Below are positions 31,852 through 36,602 of a stretch of 36,602 nt of DNA, in pieces (position 1 is the stretch's first letter; each line of letters begins with the position of its first letter). The stretch spans positions 1 to 36,602 of the forward strand of contig JABSRT010000035.1 of NCBI GenBank assembly GCA_013214945.1, read 5' to 3'. The stretch is from Gammaproteobacteria bacterium. Its GTDB lineage: Bacteria; Pseudomonadota; Gammaproteobacteria; Enterobacterales; Psychrobiaceae. The notes under the pieces were generated by a model. It did no database searches, was not told the DNA's origin, and was given only the letters and a program-made list of their open reading frames with translations. Made by a program: the position numbers and the translations under genes.

Positions 31852-32817
31852 ATGAATAACGACCACACAAAAGTCATAGATCTGTCTGCAGAACAGCAAA
31901 CTGCTGTTGTTGATACAAAAAGAGCGATAGCTAATTCCGAATTAGCAAACAACTTACTAGGCAGAATCGAAGCCTTTGAGTTTATTAGTAAATTGACGAC
32001 TGTCGGCAGCGTGAAATTATTATCTGAATTAAAAGAAAGCAAGAAATACATAGGGTTAACCTACTTTGACGACAATGGTAACTGCCGAAGCGTCGGCACT
32101 TGGGATGATTTTTGCAAACATAAGCTTCATTCATCTAAAAGCAGCATTGATGAACGAATTATTAACCTTAAACACCTAGGTGAAGATTTTCTTGATGCAT
32201 CTCAAAGTATTGGTTTAGGAGTTAAAGATTTACGCAATCTTCGCAAACTCCCTCAAGAAGATCAGACCCTCATCATCGAAAGTGAAGCCATTGATGCTGG
32301 TGACAAAGAAGCTGTTAGAGAGCTAATCGAAGACCTAAGCGCCAAACATGTCAAAGAAAAAGAGGCATTAACGGTCCAACTTAGTGATAGCAAGGCCATC
32401 GCCAATGCCCGTCAGAACCTGATTACCAAAGCGAATGAGCAAGTAGCCGAAACCACCGAAGAACTCGAAAAGTTGCGTGAAAGCCAGCAATACCAGCCCA
32501 CTGATTGGTTAAAGCAGATTCAAGAAATCAACTTCTTGAGCACTAAGCTCGCAGGTGAAGCCATTCAAGCAATTAACCAGTTAGAAGATTTAACTCAACG
32601 AATTCTTACCGAAGAGTTAGATCCTGCCCACAGTGAGCAAGCGCTAGAGCATTTAGCCGCCGTGCATGTTTACAGTGCTGATCAATTATTTGTAGCCGCT
32701 TCACGATTGACGATGGACGCTAGAAATACATTTGAGGGATACGTTAACAAAGCGCGACCAATGTATAGCGAAAAAGAAATTCTGCTGCTTGAAACACAAA
32801 TCATAGCGAGAGATTAA
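31852..32817 (+). CDS. Early protein of unknown function with coiled coil
   Basis: A 321-residue, acidic, helical protein. Residues 60-125 are a mixed domain (YIGLTYFDDNGNCRSVGTW), 150-220 a likely coiled coil, and 225-315 helical. AGGAATTC precedes the ATG and the next gene starts 2 bp after the stop. Its place immediately ahead of the transposase suggests a role in transposition or replication, but no family is recognised. Confidence 0.6.
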   Translation: MNNDHTKVIDLSAEQQTAVVDTKRAIANSELANNLLGRIEAFEFISKLTTVGSVKLLSELKESKKYIGLTYFDDNGNCRSVGTWDDFCKHKLHSSKSSIDERIINLKHLGEDFLDASQSIGLGVKDLRNLRKLPQEDQTLIIESEAIDAGDKEAVRELIEDLSAKHVKEKEALTVQLSDSKAIANARQNLITKANEQVAETTEELEKLRESQQYQPTDWLKQIQEINFLSTKLAGEAIQAINQLEDLTQRILTEELDPAHSEQALEHLAAVHVYSADQLFVAASRLTMDARNTFEGYVNKARPMYSEKEILLLETQIIARD

Positions 32818-32819
32818 TT

Positions 32820-34763
32820 ATGAACATTTCGTCAGATTCAGATATTGCTATGGTAGCTGCTTATCGAGAGCTGGCTGTGCAGTTGAAAGAATATAAAGAA
32901 GAATATCACTCTGAATTCATCTCTGTTTTTATGAAGAAACATCATGTTAGTAAAACTGACGTTGAAAGAAATATTACTGCGTCATCGTGGCGCGAATTTC
33001 ATACCGAGGATGCTTATCGCCAATTGGCCTGTGACCTAAATGCTGCCTTAGCAAAAGAGCAAGGAAAGATACGCCAAACGTTTGAAAATCTGCACGGAGT
33101 GTCTTCACATACGGTTTATCGCAACCTAAAAAAAGTGGGTTGGAAAAGTGGCCGCAAGAAACGTAAAGATGCTGGTACTAGCGCTGTTTCTGAAAAAGTA
33201 CTTTGTGAGCTGGAAGCAATGACACGTCAGACGTTCCGTGCGACGGGCAAGCAGACAATGCCTACCACCGTTGCAGCATCAGTGCTGGCGACTAATGGTC
33301 GAGAAATAAGCGTGTCTAACTCTCGTTTAAACCAACTACGTAGAGAGCGCAAGACAACCAGCGTGCACCAAGGCACAGCAAGCCCGCATCAACGCCTGCG
33401 TTCGTTACATCCGAACCATGTTCATCAAGTGGATCCGTCTTATTGTTTGCTTTATTACGCACCGAACGGTGACCAAGTGGTACAAAAATTTATTGATGAG
33501 TCGGAGATGTATGCCAACAAGCCAGAGAACCTGGAGAAGATTAAAAACCTTAAATGCTGGCGTTATGTGTTAACCGACCATTACAGCGGCAGCATTATGG
33601 TGCGCTATTACCAAAGCGCCGGTGAAACCAGTGCCAACCTATGGGACTTCTTGCTGTATTGCTGGAAAAACCTTGATAGTCGCCCATTCCGTGGTGTGCC
33701 TGACATCATGGTGTGGGATAAAGGCTCTGCTAATACCAGTAGTGCGATTAAGAATGCACTGGCTGCCTTGCAAGTTGAGGCCATTGCTCACATGGCCAAA
33801 AACCCACGGGCTAAAGGTCAGGTAGAAAGCAGCAACAACATTGTGGAGTGTCACTTTGAAAGCCGCTTGAAGTTTGAGCCAGTAAACAGTGTTGACGAAC
33901 TAAATGCCGCTGTTGAGGCATGGTATAACGCATGGAACGCGAACTTAATCCCTAGGCAAGATACACGCCTTAATCGCCTTGGCATGCCTAAACCAATTGC
34001 ACGCTATGACTTATGGCAAACCATTCTGCGCATGCCACACAAGCTGCGTGAGCTGCCACCGATGGAGGTGTGCCGTTACTTGCTGACATCAAAACCTAAG
34101 TCATGTCAAATCGACGGCCATTTGGAAGTATCGTTCAAACATCCTGCAGCTAGGTCTAGTTCCCAATATACCTTGCGTGAATGTGCTGGAGTATCAGTCG
34201 GTGACAAAGTGATGGTATCGCCACTGTATTACGGCAATTGCCAAGTAATGGTAACGATTGTTGACCACCTTGGACAAGAGATGCAACACGTCCTTGAGCC
34301 GCGTGACTATAACGATGCTGGCTTTGCGGTTGATGCGCCTGTATGGGGCGAAGACATTCAATCAATGCCTGACACGGTTGTTGAAACACGCAACAAAGCC
34401 GCTGACTTAGTTGCTTATCCAGATATGACCCTGGAAGAAATCAAGAAAGCTAAGGCTAAACAAGTGACGCCATTCAATGGCGAACTCAACGCCCACAGCC
34501 ACCTTAAAGACATCAAGCAACCGACATTCATGCGAAAAACAGGCGTTAGCATTGACCTGACTGGTCAATTCCAACCAGAAGAACGTAAACCGCTTGGTCG
34601 TATTGCACTAAAACGTTTAGTCGTTAATGCATTAGGACGCGGCCTGGAACCCCATGAAAGCGAGATGTTGTCGCAGCACACCAACGCTTTTGACGAAGAT
34701 GTCCCTAATTTAGTTGAGCAGTTATTACAGGGAACATTGCCCCAGTTACAACTTGTGAAATAA
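32820..34763 (+). CDS. DDE transposase (Mu A-like)
   Basis: A 647-residue enzyme that integrates and replicates the phage by transposition. The N-terminal part (1-120) contains helix-turn-helix regions that would bind the prophage ends. The catalytic core has D205 (HQVDPSY), D300 (MVWDKGS) and E336 (KGQVESSNN), giving a D-35-E spacing. Mu A has a wider final spacing, so this enzyme is nearer the Tn552/BcepMu type. A beta-barrel-like region (about 440-510) and a C-terminal ATPase-contact region follow. It is co-transcribed with the ATPase 4 bp downstream. Confidence 0.95.
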   Translation: MNISSDSDIAMVAAYRELAVQLKEYKEEYHSEFISVFMKKHHVSKTDVERNITASSWREFHTEDAYRQLACDLNAALAKEQGKIRQTFENLHGVSSHTVYRNLKKVGWKSGRKKRKDAGTSAVSEKVLCELEAMTRQTFRATGKQTMPTTVAASVLATNGREISVSNSRLNQLRRERKTTSVHQGTASPHQRLRSLHPNHVHQVDPSYCLLYYAPNGDQVVQKFIDESEMYANKPENLEKIKNLKCWRYVLTDHYSGSIMVRYYQSAGETSANLWDFLLYCWKNLDSRPFRGVPDIMVWDKGSANTSSAIKNALAALQVEAIAHMAKNPRAKGQVESSNNIVECHFESRLKFEPVNSVDELNAAVEAWYNAWNANLIPRQDTRLNRLGMPKPIARYDLWQTILRMPHKLRELPPMEVCRYLLTSKPKSCQIDGHLEVSFKHPAARSSSQYTLRECAGVSVGDKVMVSPLYYGNCQVMVTIVDHLGQEMQHVLEPRDYNDAGFAVDAPVWGEDIQSMPDTVVETRNKAADLVAYPDMTLEEIKKAKAKQVTPFNGELNAHSHLKDIKQPTFMRKTGVSIDLTGQFQPEERKPLGRIALKRLVVNALGRGLEPHESEMLSQHTNAFDEDVPNLVEQLLQGTLPQLQLVK

Positions 34764-34767
34764 GGAA

Positions 34768-36231
34768 ATGATGATGGATTTTAAAACGATAGATGAGGTA
34801 CTTGTACACCACGATGTCACTCGAATGCAGCTGCTACGCCAAATGAACAATGATGGTATGAGCGTTGGTAAATGGTCTTTAAAAGGTCTTGCTGAACAAA
34901 ACAAATGCCCAACCAAAGCAACACCAACACTACTTAAAAAATCACTTATGGCGGTGATTGGTGATGACTCACCACAAATGAAAAAGATATGTGACCAAAT
35001 AATTAAAGGAGGTACCAATGAAATGAGAATTAAACAAGCGGTATTTGGGGTTATCGAAGTATTAGATAAATACCAAGTGACACAAACCATGATGCAAAAC
35101 GCGCTAAAAGAACAAGGCACTGCCTTATCCGCCACTGCAATTAGCCAAATATTGCGTCATGGCATCTGGCCAAAGTCTGTAGCACCTGAGCTGATTGTTG
35201 AACGTACTAATCAGTGGGCTGCACAGTTTGCAAAGCCAAATGAGATTAAAAAGATGTGGCTTGAACGTTCTGCGCCAGTCAATAAACAAGCAGGGAAAAC
35301 ATCTCAGCCGCAAGTTGTAACGACTAAGCCAATTATTATTTTTGAACAACCGGAGCCACAGATGTTGAACCAAAAAACGATGCGTCACTTTAATTTAACG
35401 CGTCATCCCTTTGAAAATGAAATTCGTGCTGAAGCCGATTTATTCATGAGCGCACCGCAGGTGCTATTACGAGAAGCTATGGTGCAAGCCAGCTTGGGCG
35501 GTAGTATTTTAGCGATAACTGGTGAATGTGGTGCAGGAAAAACCGAAGTTCGCAAAGGTTACCTTGAATACATTCGCCGCAACCATCCTGAAATTCAGGT
35601 GTGTGAGCCGATGGTTATCAACAAGAAACGCCTAACCACTGAAATGATTTTTGATGCTCTGGCCGAAGAGTTACAGATAGCCAACATGCCATCAAGCTTA
35701 GAGCGCCGCGCTCGTAAGGTTGAAGGTGTGCTTCGTCGCAGTGTAAAAGCTGGTAATCGTCATGTGCTAATCATTGAGGAAGCGCACGATTTGACCAACG
35801 ACGTTGTTAAGTACTTAAAGCGAATTTGGGAGCTCAGCGATGGCTTTAACCGCTTAATCAGCATCATCCTGATTGGCCAACCGGAGCTAGAGATAAAGCT
35901 GGCACCATCAAACTACGAAGTTCGTGAGTTCTCACGCCGTTGTAACGTCATGAAAGTGTACCCACTGGGCAACAGCATTACCGAGTATATCGCTCATAAG
36001 TTCCAACGCTGCAACGTTAACTACCTCAACGTTATTGAGCCTGCAGCAATAGCAGCTCTTCAGCAACGGATGCAAGCCAAAATCAGCTATGGCATGGCAT
36101 CTAAAGCCAATGAACATCAGGACATGAGCTATCCGCTAATCGTCAATAATTGGTTGGTTATAGCGATGAACCTTGCCGCTGAACTTGGCGAAAGCAAAGT
36201 CAGCAGTGAAATCATCGCGGAGATTAAATAG
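34768..36231 (+). CDS. AAA+ transposition ATPase (Mu B / TnsC-like)
   Basis: A 487-residue protein. Residues 1-160 are helical and contain two HTH-like segments (one is GTALSATAISQILRHG, about 117-132). The ATPase starts with HFNLTRHPFENE (207-218) as in ExeA/TnsC-type enzymes. Walker A is GECGAGKT (252-259), Walker B HVLIIEEAHD (332-341) and the sensor region LIGQPEL. It would coat target DNA, stimulate the transposase and confer target immunity. Three consecutive ATG codons start the frame after AAGGAA; the third (34774) has the best spacing. Confidence 0.93.
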   Translation: MMMDFKTIDEVLVHHDVTRMQLLRQMNNDGMSVGKWSLKGLAEQNKCPTKATPTLLKKSLMAVIGDDSPQMKKICDQIIKGGTNEMRIKQAVFGVIEVLDKYQVTQTMMQNALKEQGTALSATAISQILRHGIWPKSVAPELIVERTNQWAAQFAKPNEIKKMWLERSAPVNKQAGKTSQPQVVTTKPIIIFEQPEPQMLNQKTMRHFNLTRHPFENEIRAEADLFMSAPQVLLREAMVQASLGGSILAITGECGAGKTEVRKGYLEYIRRNHPEIQVCEPMVINKKRLTTEMIFDALAEELQIANMPSSLERRARKVEGVLRRSVKAGNRHVLIIEEAHDLTNDVVKYLKRIWELSDGFNRLISIILIGQPELEIKLAPSNYEVREFSRRCNVMKVYPLGNSITEYIAHKFQRCNVNYLNVIEPAAIAALQQRMQAKISYGMASKANEHQDMSYPLIVNNWLVIAMNLAAELGESKVSSEIIAEIK

Positions 36232-36233
36232 CC

Positions 36234-36497
36234 ATGGCTAGAAACAAAGCGAATGAGCATCTCATTAATAACCTATCTAAAGCGCTGCATTGTGCAACCG
36301 CCTTAGATAAACAGGGCTTAACCATTAATAGCGTGGAATTGGAGGGTCGCAAGCCGCGCATCATTATTGAAAACAACAAGCGATTACAGCAAGTGAAAAG
36401 CATTTCTGTTGGCGTGTTAAACACCGCGGGAAAACGTTTTGAGAAATTATCAACCGAAGTTAAAGGCACTGATGTTCAGTGGCTAAAAACTGTTTAA
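36234..36497 (+). CDS. Small early protein of unknown function
   Basis: An 87-residue basic protein (MARNKANEHLINNLSKALH, then GRKPRIIIENNKRLQQVKS). Proteins of this size and pattern follow the B-type ATPase in other transposable phages. It starts 2 bp after the ATPase stop. No function is known. The remaining 105 bp of the window contain no supported gene; the operon probably continues. Confidence 0.65.
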   Translation: MARNKANEHLINNLSKALHCATALDKQGLTINSVELEGRKPRIIIENNKRLQQVKSISVGVLNTAGKRFEKLSTEVKGTDVQWLKTV

Positions 36498-36602
36498 GGC
36501 TTAATTTAAGGAATATGAAGATGAGTTGCGTAATAACATGAAGAAGATCACCCAATAACATTCATCGAGATCGCTTTTTTTATGTTCTGTAGAACCTCGT
36601 TA

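Larger units (their letters stand above)
1671..36602. mobile_element. Mu-type transposable prophage, right boundary outside the window
   Basis: A DDE transposase plus AAA+ ATPase pair, a c/Ner control region, and Mu-type head genes (terminase pair, DUF935 portal, MuF, G, I with nested scaffold, T) identify a Mu-like transposable phage. The tail is siphovirus-like (tape measure, frameshifted chaperone, TipJ, NlpC/P60) with no sheath or contractile baseplate genes. Late genes are leftward and early genes rightward, diverging from a control region near 30.2 kb. The early operon has not ended at 36602, and Mor/C and GemA-like genes are not seen, so more phage lies to the right. The late gene set is complete and uninterrupted, so the prophage may be functional. 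Confidence 0.93.

Noticed and set aside
36498-36602. Right prophage end within the last 105 bp
   Set aside because: No AACAA with RAYT 5' coding sequence and no mirror of the left end are present; expected early genes are still missing.
1-36602. CRISPR array or tRNA genes
   Set aside because: No regularly spaced direct repeats with unique spacers and no cloverleaf-like sequence were noticed on either strand.

Overview
The window is almost entirely a Mu-type transposable prophage in a marine-type gammaproteobacterium. The host guess (Alteromonadales or relatives) rests on moderate GC, the DUF2846-type lipoprotein and the REP-associated transposase (RAYT) in the flank, and is only an inference. 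Positions 1-1670 are host DNA: a small lipoprotein gene on the minus strand, about 600 bp without a gene, and the 3' half of a RAYT gene. The prophage appears to start at 1671, inside that RAYT gene. Its first 50 bp closely resemble the right end of phage Mu as I remember it. The other end lies beyond 36602.

Layout. Late genes run leftward (minus strand) from 27.7 kb to 1.8 kb: endolysin, holin, TraR-like zinc finger, DUF2730-like protein, small membrane protein, gp26-like protein, small and large terminase, DUF935 portal, MuF-like head protein with a zinc-metallopeptidase-like tail, virion morphogenesis protein, an inserted pair of duplicated membrane proteins, protease with nested scaffold, capsid cement, major head, connector proteins, tail tube, tail chaperone pair with a -1 frameshift signal, tape measure, then a siphovirus-type tail tip (DUF1833, NlpC/P60, TipJ-like) and a fibre with an acetylesterase domain. 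The head is Mu-like and the tail is long and non-contractile, as in B3/D3112-type transposable phages. The operon ends at a strong hairpin (1758-1790).

The control region is at 30.17-30.29 kb. A short XRE repressor (c) is read leftward and a Ner-like regulator rightward, from a near-consensus early promoter overlapped by a repeated operator-like motif. The rightward early operon holds three small regulators or unknowns, a 321-aa unknown, a DD35E transposase (A), an AAA+ target-selection ATPase (B) and an 87-aa unknown. The late activator (Mor/C) was not seen and is expected beyond the right edge.

Cargo. Two insertions look like prophage-expressed defence or exclusion genes. First, four leftward genes directly behind the repressor (27784-29718) encode a cytoplasmic protein and a zinc-ribbon membrane protein sharing a Gly/Asn/Gln-rich motif, a small polar protein, and a two-helix membrane protein. 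Second, a tandemly duplicated pair of membrane proteins resembling putative AbiC-type abortive-infection proteins sits between the G-like and I-like head genes. A 24-bp sequence recurs at the same distance (29 nt) upstream of the endolysin and the protease start codons, matching the places of Mu promoters Plys and PI. It is probably the late promoter, and a third copy was carried along in the tandem duplication.
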